Of a stretch of 64,000 nt of DNA, positions 8,403-17,286 are shown in pieces. Source of the stretch: Edaphobacter modestus (GTDB lineage Bacteria; Acidobacteriota; Terriglobia; Terriglobales; Acidobacteriaceae). A program made the position numbers and the translations under genes. Positions within the stretch are counted from its first letter, which is position 1; the number at the start of each line of letters is the position of its first letter. A model generated the notes under the pieces. It was not told the DNA's origin and searched no databases. It saw only the letters and a list, made by a program, of their open reading frames with translations. Location: positions 372,001 through 436,000 of the forward strand of contig NZ_SHKW01000001.1 of the NCBI RefSeq assembly GCF_004217555.1, given 5' to 3'.

Positions 8403-9662
8403 GTGATGCTCTCCGCCAGAAGGGAAAGAATCGATATTGCAGCGCACATAATCGAACGTTGTCGCACTCTTGCACGTATTACAGATGTTCCAGGAAACAC
8501 CACTCGTACATTCCTGTCGCCCGCAATGCGAACATGCATGAACACAGTGAAGGGCTGGATGGAGAACGCGGGAATGTCTGTCTCGGTCGATGCGGTCGGG
8601 AACCTTCGCGGACTTTACAGCGGAGCCGGCACAGATGCTCCGCGGCTCATCCTAGGGTCCCACCTCGACACCGTTCCTAATGCCGGCGCATTCGACGGTG
8701 TACTCGGAGTCCTGCTATCGCTCGCGTTGATAGAATCTTTAGGTGGCCGAAGGCTCTCCTTCGCGCTGGAATTGGTCGGTTTCTCTGAGGAAGAAGGAAT
8801 CAGGTTTGGAATACCATTCATTGGTAGTCGGGCTCTAGCAGGACGTATCGACGAGAGCCTTCTTCTTCGAAAAGACAAGAGCGGTGTCTCCGTGCGCGAG
8901 GCTATGAGAGGTTTCGGCCTGGATGTTGAAGCCGTTGAAGCTGCTGCCCTCGATCAATCCGCGATTGCATATCTCGAGTTCCATATCGAGCAGGGTCCTG
9001 TCCTCGAAAGTTTAGACATGCCTCTTGCCGTGGTGGACACAATTGTGGGCCAGACACGCGGCGAGATGGTCTTTACTGGCGCTACAAACCATGCTGGAAC
9101 TACTCCAATGCATCTTCGCCACGACCCCGTCGCAGCAGCAGCGCAGTGGATTTGTCGTGTGGAAGAGATTGCCCGTTCAACCAGGGATCTGGTTGCCACT
9201 GTAGGGAGAGTTGAAACCCTTCCCGGTGCTGGAAACGTCATCGCAGGTGAAGCTCGGGCAAGTCTCGACATTCGTCATGCTAATGATGAAGTTCGCATTA
9301 ACGCTCTCGAAACATTGGTTGACCAGGCCGACTTTGCTGCTCGACAGCGAGGACTCCAATGCCACTGGCGTGCACAAATGCATCAACCAGCTATTCAAAT
9401 GGATACACGGCTTTCGCAGATTGTCTGTGACGCAATAAGAAGTACAGGGGTTGAGCCTCTTCGGATGAGCAGCGGAGCTGGCCACGATGCCATGGTGATG
9501 GCCGAGCGTCTCCCTTCTGCCATGGTATTTCTCCGCAGTCTAGGAGGGATCAGTCACCATCCCGACGAGACAGTGCGGCACGAAGACGTCGCGAAAGCGG
9601 TCGATGCAGGTCTAGAATTTCTACGCAGATTCGACGAGGCAATCATCAAAGCACATGCATAA
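8403..9662 (+). CDS. allC: Allantoate amidohydrolase (M20 family)
   Basis: This M20 metalloenzyme of about 419 residues probably hydrolyses allantoate to (S)-ureidoglycine, CO2 and ammonia. Visible motifs are GSHLDTVPNAGAFDG, SEEEGIRFG, EFHIEQGPVLE, the dimerisation-domain NHAGTTPM, and the C-terminal GAGHDAM with GGISHHPDE typical of allantoate amidohydrolases. The start is either GTG 8403 or ATG 8406; an AGGGGG at 8387-8392 is better spaced for the GTG. An upstream in-frame reading to 8295 lies inside uricase and was rejected. It follows uricase by 4 bp and overlaps the AllE gene by 8 bp, which supports its place between allantoinase and ureidoglycine aminohydrolase. Confidence 0.88.
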   Translation: MMLSARRERIDIAAHIIERCRTLARITDVPGNTTRTFLSPAMRTCMNTVKGWMENAGMSVSVDAVGNLRGLYSGAGTDAPRLILGSHLDTVPNAGAFDGVLGVLLSLALIESLGGRRLSFALELVGFSEEEGIRFGIPFIGSRALAGRIDESLLLRKDKSGVSVREAMRGFGLDVEAVEAAALDQSAIAYLEFHIEQGPVLESLDMPLAVVDTIVGQTRGEMVFTGATNHAGTTPMHLRHDPVAAAAQWICRVEEIARSTRDLVATVGRVETLPGAGNVIAGEARASLDIRHANDEVRINALETLVDQADFAARQRGLQCHWRAQMHQPAIQMDTRLSQIVCDAIRSTGVEPLRMSSGAGHDAMVMAERLPSAMVFLRSLGGISHHPDETVRHEDVAKAVDAGLEFLRRFDEAIIKAHA

Positions 9663-10395
9663 TCTTGGCCAGACACGAAGCAGCTACCACCGGACGCACC
9701 TTCTGCAGACGCCCGATACTTTTGTGCGCTCTGCATTCCCAGGCATAAACAATGCAGTCGCAATCATTCACGCTGCACCTCAAATGGGAGCAGCATTCAC
9801 ACAGTACACCGTTGAATTTGAGACTGACGGTGTGCTCTGTCATTCCTCTATGCAGAGATTTTTGTATCTACTCGAAGGTTCCCTTGAGATCCGTCTGGAT
9901 GGATCGACACAATCGCTACAGCCCGGAGGATACGCTTACCTTCCTGAGGGCCTGCGACATGAGTTTGTTGCGAGCGTACGCAGCAGGGCAGCAGTCATCG
10001 AAAAACACTATGAGGCAACTCACGGAATCCAGACCGGTGCTGCCATCTTCGGACATGTAGATGATGTCGTGTCCAATCTCCTGGGTGATGATGACGATCT
10101 CCGCGTGCAACTCCTGATACCAGATGAGCCTGGCTACGATTGCGCGGTCAACGTGATGCATTACCAGCCTGGAGCGTCTCTCGCGATGGTTGAAATCCAT
10201 ATTATGGAACATGGTCTTCTAATGCTTGAGGGACAAGGAATTTATCGGCTGGGGGATTCATGGTACCCGGTGCAGTCGGGTGACTTTATCTGGATGGCCC
10301 CCTACTGCCCGCAGTGGTTTGGTGCCCTGGGCAAGAAGCCGGCAAAATATCTCATCTATAAAAACACCAACCGCCACCCGATAGCGGGTGTATAA
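9655..10395 (+). CDS. allE: (S)-ureidoglycine aminohydrolase (bicupin)
   Basis: A manganese-dependent bicupin, 246 residues, that converts (S)-ureidoglycine to (S)-ureidoglycolate and ammonia. Two cupin domains are visible, at about 40-120 (FLYLLEGSLEIRLDG, YAYLPEGLRHEF) and about 165-240 (EIHIMEHGLLMLEGQG, GDFIWMAPYCPQWFGA). The last segment is very characteristic of AllE/UGLYAH. The ATG at 9655 overlaps the end of allC by 8 bp. Having both AllC and AllE means the pathway releases ammonia step by step, as in plants and E. coli, and does not need the urea-releasing allantoicase. Confidence 0.93.
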   Translation: MHNLGQTRSSYHRTHLLQTPDTFVRSAFPGINNAVAIIHAAPQMGAAFTQYTVEFETDGVLCHSSMQRFLYLLEGSLEIRLDGSTQSLQPGGYAYLPEGLRHEFVASVRSRAAVIEKHYEATHGIQTGAAIFGHVDDVVSNLLGDDDDLRVQLLIPDEPGYDCAVNVMHYQPGASLAMVEIHIMEHGLLMLEGQGIYRLGDSWYPVQSGDFIWMAPYCPQWFGALGKKPAKYLIYKNTNRHPIAGV

Positions 10396-10399
10396 GCCT

Positions 10400-11641
10400 A
10401 TGCAGATTCAGATCGATCCAACGCGGCTGCAGTCCGAGATTGAAATGCTTGCAACCATCTCTGAAGCTGAACCGCCCGCTGTAACCCGTATCGTCTATAG
10501 CGATGTCGACCGCCGTGCCCGGAGCTGGTTCATTGGGCTGTGCGAGGCGGCAGGCTTGCACAGCCGAATCGATGCCATTGGAGATATTTTCGTTCGTCTG
10601 GAAGGTGCCGAACCCGATCTCCCTGCAATCGGAACAGGATCGCATATTGACGCGATTCCGTTTGCGGGAAGCTACGATGGAACGGTGGGTGTGTTGGGTG
10701 GCCTCGAAGCGATTCGAGCAATCAAAGAGAGTGGGCTGCATCTGAGGCGATCGATAGAGTTACTCCTCTTTACTGCGGAAGAACCCACGCGGTTCGGTAT
10801 CGGATGCTTTGGAAGTAGACTTTTGACGGGAGTCCTCGACTCCACTGCTGATGACAACCTTAGAGATTCTGAGGGATTAACACTTGCCCAGCTTCGCCAG
10901 CAGGCCGGCTATATCGGATCGCTTGAAAGTGTTCGTCTGCCAAGGGATTACTATGCTGCCTTCGTTGAATTGCATATCGAACAGGGGCCGCTACTCGAGC
11001 GGGAACGAGTCTCCATCGGGATTGTCACCAACATTGCCGCACCCGCAGGTCTACGGATAAGTATCGAAGGCGAGGGCGGCCATGCCGGGGCGGTGCTGAT
11101 GCCAGATCGTAGAGATGCTTTTTGTGCTGCTGCTGAGATCGTACTCGCCGTCGAGAAGAGTGCTCGAGGAACAGGGGCAATCGATACCTGTGGAACGGTC
11201 GGCAAGTGTCAGATCCATCCTGGAGCAGTAAACAGTATCCCGAGCAAAGTCTTACTCGAGGTCGACATTCGCGATACTGATGAGCAGCGCAGAAACAGGG
11301 TTCTGGAAGAAGTCAAGGATGCCTGCGCTCGGATAGCATCAGCTCGCGGCGTCATCATCCGTCTCGAGCTGGTAAACGCGGATTCCCCTGCACACTCGTC
11401 TGCCGGGATCATCGATGCAATCGTAGAAGCGACAGAGGCGCTCGGTCTTTCGTATAAGAAAATGGTGAGCCGGGCTTATCACGATTCGTTGTTTATGGCT
11501 CGCATTGCCCCTATGTCGATGATCTTCATCCCTTGCCGTGGCGGAGTGAGTCATCGTCCTGACGAATTTGCCGCGCCAGAGGATATTGCGAACGGCACCA
11601 GGGTTCTTGCACACACACTGGCGCATCTCGCAAGCCAGTAG
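10400..11641 (+). CDS. uah: Ureidoglycolate amidohydrolase (plant UAH-like, M20 family)
   Basis: Third M20 protein of the cluster, 413 residues. It resembles plant ureidoglycolate amidohydrolase, which hydrolyses ureidoglycolate to glyoxylate, 2 NH3 and CO2. The segments GTGSHIDAIPFAGSYDGTV and TAEEPTRFGIGCFGSRLL are UAH-like, followed by ELHIEQGPLLE, GGHAGAVLMPDRRDA, and the C-terminal CRGGVSHRPDEF. The ATG at 10400 follows the allE stop directly; an in-frame GTG at 10388 inside allE is possible. As last gene it completes the route to glyoxylate. The assignment against allantoate amidohydrolase rests on motif resemblance and on the presence of a separate AllC. Confidence 0.82.
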   Translation: MQIQIDPTRLQSEIEMLATISEAEPPAVTRIVYSDVDRRARSWFIGLCEAAGLHSRIDAIGDIFVRLEGAEPDLPAIGTGSHIDAIPFAGSYDGTVGVLGGLEAIRAIKESGLHLRRSIELLLFTAEEPTRFGIGCFGSRLLTGVLDSTADDNLRDSEGLTLAQLRQQAGYIGSLESVRLPRDYYAAFVELHIEQGPLLERERVSIGIVTNIAAPAGLRISIEGEGGHAGAVLMPDRRDAFCAAAEIVLAVEKSARGTGAIDTCGTVGKCQIHPGAVNSIPSKVLLEVDIRDTDEQRRNRVLEEVKDACARIASARGVIIRLELVNADSPAHSSAGIIDAIVEATEALGLSYKKMVSRAYHDSLFMARIAPMSMIFIPCRGGVSHRPDEFAAPEDIANGTRVLAHTLAHLASQ

Positions 11642-12034
11642 CGAAGACTCCCTACGAAGATCGTTTCATAGAATCAGTCTTTGCCGAAGACGGTGCGCAC
11701 GCGAATCTTCCTCACAATTTGAAGAGTGCATACCTGTAGAGGTATCAGGGGAGGCGAGTGAAGCAAAGCCGATAGGTCTGACCGCTTTTGATGGCGAGCT
11801 TTCTTCGAATAGGCCATAAGGCCTAGGAGAAGGTGGAGGCATTTGCCTGTAGCCGGTACATTCGCCAAAAGCTAAAGTGCCTTACGGTATCGCGACTGTA
11901 AAGCATTGAGCCAAAAGCGAAAGCTGACGGTGGTATTGGTACGAGGATTTCGTCTACAAACAAAAATAGACAATATCTCTCACCACACATGTCATGCCGC
12001 CATCGTGTTGACAGACGGAATAGGGGTATACGAG
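11642..12034. other. 393 bp intergenic region after the ureide operon
   Basis: No convincing gene lies here. A small perfect hairpin at 11730-11745 (ATACCT, loop GTAG, AGGTAT) could mark the end of the ureide operon, although no T-run follows. A 42-nt element at 11811-11852 recurs at 31661-31702 and is listed separately. An open frame from 11906 merely extends the downstream secreted protein backwards and lacks a signal peptide at its own start. Confidence 0.5.
11811..11852 (+). repeat. 42-nt conserved element, copy A
   Basis: The element begins AGGCCATAAG and ends CATTTGCCTGTAG. Both end blocks are the same as in copy B (31661-31702), and exactly the same number of bases separates them, with partial matches in between. 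Within copy A, AGGCC-ATAA-GGCCT forms a small palindrome. It lies about 180 bp upstream of the mutarotase-like gene. A shared regulatory element is the likely reading; a remnant of the regional duplication is the alternative. Confidence 0.5.
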
Positions 12035-13147
12035 ATGAGATTTTTGAGAATTACGGAACGAGGAAGCGAAAGACCGCGGAGGATTTCAAATCGTCTTTGC
12101 TTCGCTGTTTTCCTCCTCTGCACAGCTTCGGGTGCGTTGAACTCACAAATGAAGGCCAGGCCTTCGCTATGTTCAAACGTTCCACATAGTGATCATCCGA
12201 GTAAATTGCTGTCAAACGGGAGTCTCGACGTTCTGGTTTTTCTCCCTGACGCGAAGGATGGATATTATCGTTCCACGCGATTTGACTGGTCTGGGGTGGT
12301 GGGATGCGCGTCGTTGAACGGTCATCGATTCTTTGGAGAGTGGTTCAACGATTACGATCCGCTCAAGAATGATTCGATCACAGGACCTGTTGAGGAGTTT
12401 CGCACGGATGGTGGTCCTATCGGGCGAACAGGCCCGAAGGGCACATTCTTTGTGCCGCAAGGTGCGATCGGGTATGACGACGCGAAGCCTGGCGATCCTT
12501 TCCTGAAGCCTGGCGTCGGGGTTCTGCGAAAGGTGGACAATGCCCCTTACCAGTTTGGGTTTCCTTATCCCATCGTTGATACCGGCAAGTGGACCGTCAG
12601 GGCTAAGAGACATTCCATTCTGTTTCGCCAGGTTCTCCGCGGACCCAACGGCTACGCGTACGTGTATGAAAAGGAATTGAAGCTCGACAAGAAGAATTCT
12701 GTGATGACTCTCGAGCATCGTCTGAAGAATATTGGGCAGAAGACGATCGACACCAACGTCTACGACCATGATTTCTTCATGCTTGATGGCAAGCCGGTCG
12801 GCCCTGGAATGGTGGTTCACTTTGCCTTCGAGCCGAAGCCGGTCGACCCTCTGGGAGAAGCAGCCAGAATCGAAGGCAAGGACCTGAAATTCGTCGACTG
12901 GCTGGGGCCGCACAAAGGTGTCTCCGGTTATCTGACAGGCTATTCCGACAAGGCTTCGGACTACGATTTTACAGTTGAGGATACGGATACAAAGGTAGCG
13001 GTGAGGCAAACGTCCGACAGGCCTCTCTCACGCCTCTATTTCTGGTCGACTCGATCAACGATATGCCCTGAAGGTTACATCCACCTTAGTATCCCCCCTC
13101 AAAAGACAGGCCGGTGGAAGATTCGTTATCAGTTCACTGCGCCATGA
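12035..13147 (+). CDS. Secreted galactose-mutarotase-like protein
   Basis: A 370-residue protein with an N-terminal signal peptide (hydrophobic LCFAVFLLCTASGALNS at about 22-38). The central and C-terminal sequence resembles aldose 1-epimerase-like beta-sandwich proteins, notably the stretch VMTLEHRLKNIGQKTIDTN followed by YDHDFF and the paired segments around GPGMVVHF. I take the ATG at 12035 because it precedes the signal peptide. It sits just upstream of a lactonase and an MFS sugar-acid transporter, so a role in handling a sugar or sugar lactone outside the cytoplasm is plausible. The exact catalytic residues of mutarotases could not be confirmed by eye, so it may be a non-epimerase member. 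Confidence 0.65.
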   Translation: MRFLRITERGSERPRRISNRLCFAVFLLCTASGALNSQMKARPSLCSNVPHSDHPSKLLSNGSLDVLVFLPDAKDGYYRSTRFDWSGVVGCASLNGHRFFGEWFNDYDPLKNDSITGPVEEFRTDGGPIGRTGPKGTFFVPQGAIGYDDAKPGDPFLKPGVGVLRKVDNAPYQFGFPYPIVDTGKWTVRAKRHSILFRQVLRGPNGYAYVYEKELKLDKKNSVMTLEHRLKNIGQKTIDTNVYDHDFFMLDGKPVGPGMVVHFAFEPKPVDPLGEAARIEGKDLKFVDWLGPHKGVSGYLTGYSDKASDYDFTVEDTDTKVAVRQTSDRPLSRLYFWSTRSTICPEGYIHLSIPPQKTGRWKIRYQFTAP

Positions 13148-13207
13148 CGGAATTGGCATCAATCAACGTCTGTCCGAATCAATCGAAACCTGCGAAGAAG
13201 GGGAAAG

Positions 13208-14368
13208 ATGTCAACGACTACGAGGCGTCATTTCATCCAGAACTCAGCGATCCTCGCCCTTGGCGCGCACTCGTGGTCAGCGCAGACGAAACTACGAAGA
13301 CAGAATAGCCTTTTGCTTGTCGGTACCATGACAGCCGCTCCAAGTACGAGCCGGGGCATCTATGCCTATGACTTCGATGCTGCAACAGGCGAACTAAAGC
13401 AGATCGGTCTGGCTGCAGAAACAGAGAGCCCCACTTTCCTTGCCGTCTCGCCGGCTGAGACGGCTGTCTATTCAGTGAATGAGGTCAGGCAGTTCCATGA
13501 CCATCCCACGGGCTCTATATCTGGTTTTAGTCTCAACCGGAAGATCGCCGCAATGACGCCGGTGAACCAGGTCACCTCGATGGGAGGAGGTCCCACCCAT
13601 ATCGCTATGGATAAGACCGGGCGTTGTGTCTTTGTTGCCAATTATGGTGGCGGCAGCGTCGCCTCTTTTCTCGTGGACAGGGATGGAAACCTGAGCGAAG
13701 CTGTTTCGTTCTTCCAGTACACGGCTGACACTGCGAAACATGAAAGAAGGCCGCATGCACATCGTGTGACTGTGTCGCCGGATAATCGTTTTCTGCTGGT
13801 AAACGATCTGGGGCTCGATGTGATTCACATCTATCGTTTGGACGCGGCTACGGCGAAGCTGACTCCGCATGACCCTCCTCTATGGCGGGCTTCCCCAGGG
13901 TATGGTCCCAGAGCCCTGCAATTTCATCCGAATGGAAAGTGGGTTTACTGCGTCAACGAGTTGAAGCCGACCGTGAATCTTCTGGGGTGGGATAGTTCGC
14001 AAGGTACTCTGACGACCTTGCAGGATGTCTCTCTGGTGCCGGAGGGCTACCAGGGTAAAGCTGCGCCGGCAGATATCGTCTTCGATAAAAGCACACGTTT
14101 TGCCTATGTCGCCAGTCGGCTGGATGATTTTATGGCAACCTTCGCGGTTTCTCCCGAGACCGGCAGATTGACATTCCTGGAGAAAACAACGTGTGGAGGT
14201 CAGAGACCGCGCCATCTTACACTCGACCCGAGCGGGCGCTGGCTGCTGGTGGCCAACCAGGATTCCAACAATATAGCCGTGTTTGCGAGGAGTGAAAAGA
14301 CCGGCCATCTCGCAGAAACGGGTAAGTCCCTTCCACTGGACAGGCCGATGTGCCTGATCTTCATCTAA
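13208..14368 (+). CDS. Tat-exported lactonase-family beta-propeller protein (6-phosphogluconolactonase-like fold)
   Basis: A 386-residue seven-bladed propeller of the Pgl/YbhE lactonase family. The start carries a twin-arginine leader, TTTRRHFIQNSAILALGAHSW, so it should act in the periplasm. Repeated blades are visible: SPTFLAVSPAETAVYSVNE, GGGPTHIAMDKTGRCVFVANY, HRVTVSPDNRFLLVNDLG, RALQFHPNGKWVYCVNEL and RPRHLTLDPSGRWLLVANQ. A periplasmic member would act on an unphosphorylated aldonolactone rather than on 6-phosphogluconolactone. AAGGGG precedes the ATG at 13208. It has a close paralog at 35431-36585 on the other strand, in the second catabolic set. Confidence 0.88.
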   Translation: MSTTTRRHFIQNSAILALGAHSWSAQTKLRRQNSLLLVGTMTAAPSTSRGIYAYDFDAATGELKQIGLAAETESPTFLAVSPAETAVYSVNEVRQFHDHPTGSISGFSLNRKIAAMTPVNQVTSMGGGPTHIAMDKTGRCVFVANYGGGSVASFLVDRDGNLSEAVSFFQYTADTAKHERRPHAHRVTVSPDNRFLLVNDLGLDVIHIYRLDAATAKLTPHDPPLWRASPGYGPRALQFHPNGKWVYCVNELKPTVNLLGWDSSQGTLTTLQDVSLVPEGYQGKAAPADIVFDKSTRFAYVASRLDDFMATFAVSPETGRLTFLEKTTCGGQRPRHLTLDPSGRWLLVANQDSNNIAVFARSEKTGHLAETGKSLPLDRPMCLIFI

Positions 14369-14611
14369 GGGCTTCCGTTTTTCCGTTCGATATTCGTATT
14401 AGTCGTGCCATATTGTCCCTTTTCAATTAAATAGGGGGCCGATCCCCTATGCAATTTTGTATAGTAAGGGCAACTCCAGTCAGACATACAGGTTTGAGCC
14501 TGTTGTTCCATGGGAATGTCCTGCCTGAAGACCTTGGTGACTGAACCGTGTGTTCGTTTTATCGGTAAAGGTTTCGTTAGAACGGGAGCCGAGTCGCCGT
14601 GGGAGTGAGGG
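14369..14611. promoter_or_regulatory. Upstream region of the first MFS gene with a 7-bp hairpin
   Basis: Inverted repeat ATAGGGG (14431-14437) and CCCCTAT (14444-14450) is separated by six bases. TTCGTATT at 14393-14400, then five bases, then TGCCA at 14406-14410 recurs with the same spacing at 31771-31788 upstream of the second RidA gene. These are operator or promoter candidates; no activity is shown. Confidence 0.4.
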
Positions 14612-15934
14612 ATGTTGGGTCGTTGGATGCGAGTTCGGTACTTTTTGGCCTTCTGGTTGTTTGTGTTGAGTGGAGTCGCATTCCTTGACCGAACCAACAT
14701 CTCAATCGCGGGCCTGCAGATCAGCATGGAATATGGCCTTGGAAATCAGCGCCTCGGTTGGATCTTCAGCGCCTTTCTGATTGGATATGCAGGTTTTCAG
14801 CTTCCTGCGGGCTGGTTATCGGCTCGATTCGGGCCACGTCGCGTCCTGACATTTGGAGTCATATCTTGGGGAGTGGCAACAGTTTTGACGGCGCTGCTTC
14901 CTACAGACGTCCGGTATGCAGTGTCGCTTTTGATTGGGATCCGCTTTGCCCTCGGCGCGGGAGAAAGTGTGATCTATCCCGCGGCGAATCAATTCGTTGC
15001 GCGCTGGGTCCCAATGCAGGAACGGGGCTTCATCAATGGGCTCATCTTCGCAGGTGTAGGAGCGGGAAGTGGGCTCACACCTCCTATGCTGACCTGGCTG
15101 ATCACGCATCACGGCTGGCGGGCGGCATTTTGGTTCAGCGCCCTCGTTGGCTTCGCCGTCGGTGCCGTTTGGTGGCTGCTGGCGCGTGACACCCCAGAAG
15201 AGCATCCCGGAATGACGCCGGAAGAACTAAAAGAGATACGCGATGGCCTGTATTTCGGGGCGACGGCACCGGCTTCGCCATCTTCGCCGTCGGAGACACG
15301 ATCTTCGGGGACCGCCATCTCGTGGCGAGCGATCTTCCATCGTCGGGATCTGCCGGCGCTGATGGTGGGATACTTCAGCTTCGGCTATGTGGCCTGGATC
15401 TATTTCAGCTGGTTCTTCCTGTACATGGCGCAGGTTCGCGGATTCGATCTCAAGTCGAGCGCACAGTTCGCAATGCTTCCGTTTCTGTCCATGACGGTAT
15501 GTTGCCTGGTTGGGGGAGCGCTCAGCGATCACCTGACAGGAAAATATGGCCTTCGCGTAGGAAGATGTGGTCTGGCCGCGGTTGCACTGGTGCTAACCGC
15601 CGTGTTTCTTGTGCTGGGATCCCAGGTTCACAGTCCGCAGCTTGCCGGCGTAATCCTCGCTGGCGGAGCTGGGGCACTTTACCTGTCGCAAAGCTCGTTC
15701 TGGTCAGTCTCGGTGGATATCGCGGGCCGAAGCTCGGGCGTCTTTTCGAGCATGGTTAACATGGGAGGTCAGATCGGCGGAGCTGTCACCGCTTCTCTTA
15801 CTCCTTGGATTGCCCAACGGTATGGCTGGACGACGTCGTTCTCGTTTTCGGCCGTCCTGGCCATTATAGGGGCCATCTGCTGGCTGACGGTTCACCCCGA
15901 ACATCCGCTCGACGAACACTTTACGGCGGCATAA
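14612..15934 (+). CDS. MFS transporter, anion:cation symporter (sugar acid) type
   Basis: A 440-residue, 12-segment major facilitator protein. The N-terminal stretch SGVAFLDRTNISIAG and the GWIFSAFLIGYAGFQLPAG segment are typical of the ACS family, which takes up hexuronates, glucarate, galactonate and related acids. The loop motif SARFGPRRVLTFG is the MFS signature between helices 2 and 3. A second copy at 30337-31662 is very similar over the whole length; the first 70 residues differ at only a few positions. It lies between a lactonase and a two-component pair, and probably imports the sugar acid made in the periplasm. Confidence 0.88.
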   Translation: MLGRWMRVRYFLAFWLFVLSGVAFLDRTNISIAGLQISMEYGLGNQRLGWIFSAFLIGYAGFQLPAGWLSARFGPRRVLTFGVISWGVATVLTALLPTDVRYAVSLLIGIRFALGAGESVIYPAANQFVARWVPMQERGFINGLIFAGVGAGSGLTPPMLTWLITHHGWRAAFWFSALVGFAVGAVWWLLARDTPEEHPGMTPEELKEIRDGLYFGATAPASPSSPSETRSSGTAISWRAIFHRRDLPALMVGYFSFGYVAWIYFSWFFLYMAQVRGFDLKSSAQFAMLPFLSMTVCCLVGGALSDHLTGKYGLRVGRCGLAAVALVLTAVFLVLGSQVHSPQLAGVILAGGAGALYLSQSSFWSVSVDIAGRSSGVFSSMVNMGGQIGGAVTASLTPWIAQRYGWTTSFSFSAVLAIIGAICWLTVHPEHPLDEHFTAA

Positions 15935-15984
15935 CCTTTTTGTTGCGATTATGATGGAATTGTGATGCCCCAATAAGTAAGACT

Positions 15985-17286
15985 GTGTCGTGCCTTCCCC
16001 ATTCCGTGAAAGTGTGCCCCAAATCGGTGGCGAAGATAGCTTTCGGATTGCGCTGCCGTCTTTCACCTGCTCTGACTGCATGCCTCGGCATTTCAACACT
16101 GCTTTGTTGTAGCGCAATCGCGCAGGAACAGAACCAACCGACATCTTCCCACAAAACGAAATATCTTACCGAAAATGCATCCAGCGGCCCCTTGAGCAGC
16201 GTCCCATCGTGGTTTCGCGGCTCGACAGGCTCTGCGGAGCAGACTCACTTCAAGGTTGACGGAGGGCGCCCGGAGATCGTCATCCTCTTTGACAAAGACA
16301 GTGCCTACGACCCGACGGGAAGCGAAGTCAGGTACCGCCTGGTCGGCTATGATTCTGAATGGAAAAATACCCGTTTTCACGCTGCACATTACAGCCAGCT
16401 CACTCCCGGTAGCTATCGTTTCGAGGTACAGGAACGGAAGGATGGAAGCGACGAGTGGCTCTCTCATGCAGTCACTCTGTCCGTCGGGGAACGGACCGAA
16501 ATCTACCAGACATGGTATTTCTACCTCGCCCTGATGCTGCTCGCAATCGTGCTCCCCGCATATCTCTATCGTCGCCGGGTGCAGATAATGAAGGGCCATA
16601 TCGGCATCGTCCTTGAGGAGCGCAATCGGATCGCGCGTGAATGTCATGACACTCTCATGGCGGGCTTTGCTGCGATCTCCTGGCAACTCGAAGCCACGGC
16701 GAAGCTCTTTCACGACGGCGATCTGACTTCGACCCCGGCAGCCAAATCCTGTGAGCTTGCTCGGAGCATGGTCTCTCACTGCCAGGCAGAGGCGCGGCGC
16801 ATTATCTGGGATCTGCGCGATACCGACGAGATGACCAATGTGCTCTCCCAGGCTCTGGCGCGAACGCTCGCCGCAAATCATCTTCGTGAATCGATTGAGA
16901 CCGTTCTCGATGTTGAAGGCGACGAACTGCCCCTGCCTCCCGGCTGCGTGCACCATCTCGTCTGCATTGGGCAGGAGGCGATTACGAACGCCATCCGGCA
17001 TGCCGACCCGACGAATATCATGGTTCACCTGAAATACGAGTCCGACGCGCTTAGCCTCTCCATACGCGACGATGGCCGCGGCTTTCAGTCGTCGGATCGC
17101 TCTGCCTCCCGACATGGCCATTTCGGAATTCCCGTTATGGAAGAGCGTACGCGTAAACTAGGTGGTACATTCCGTCTGCAGACAGAGATCGGGAACGGCA
17201 CGGAAGTCTCCGTGAGGGTTCCGTTTAATGCGATGCAGATGCCCATCAATCAGGAACATCACGTCATACGGTGGATCGGTATATGA
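15985..17286 (+). CDS. Short Y_Y_Y-domain sensor histidine kinase (NarL-type partner)
   Basis: A 433-residue membrane kinase. A signal peptide (ACLGISTLLCCSAIAQ) leads a periplasmic Y_Y_Y domain at about 95-170 (VRYRLVGYDSEWKNTR and TPGSYRFEVQ). One membrane segment follows at about 176-195. The HisKA_3 dimerisation motif ERNRIARECHDTLMAGF has His221 as phospho-acceptor. The ATPase domain shows the N box GQEAITNAIRHA and DDGRGF. The large beta-propeller that usually precedes Y_Y_Y in this family is missing. The GTG start at 15985 is uncertain. The stop overlaps the response regulator ATG as ATGA. Its neighbours suggest that it senses a sugar-like signal for the flanking transport and catabolic genes. 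Confidence 0.88.
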   Translation: MSCLPHSVKVCPKSVAKIAFGLRCRLSPALTACLGISTLLCCSAIAQEQNQPTSSHKTKYLTENASSGPLSSVPSWFRGSTGSAEQTHFKVDGGRPEIVILFDKDSAYDPTGSEVRYRLVGYDSEWKNTRFHAAHYSQLTPGSYRFEVQERKDGSDEWLSHAVTLSVGERTEIYQTWYFYLALMLLAIVLPAYLYRRRVQIMKGHIGIVLEERNRIARECHDTLMAGFAAISWQLEATAKLFHDGDLTSTPAAKSCELARSMVSHCQAEARRIIWDLRDTDEMTNVLSQALARTLAANHLRESIETVLDVEGDELPLPPGCVHHLVCIGQEAITNAIRHADPTNIMVHLKYESDALSLSIRDDGRGFQSSDRSASRHGHFGIPVMEERTRKLGGTFRLQTEIGNGTEVSVRVPFNAMQMPINQEHHVIRWIGI

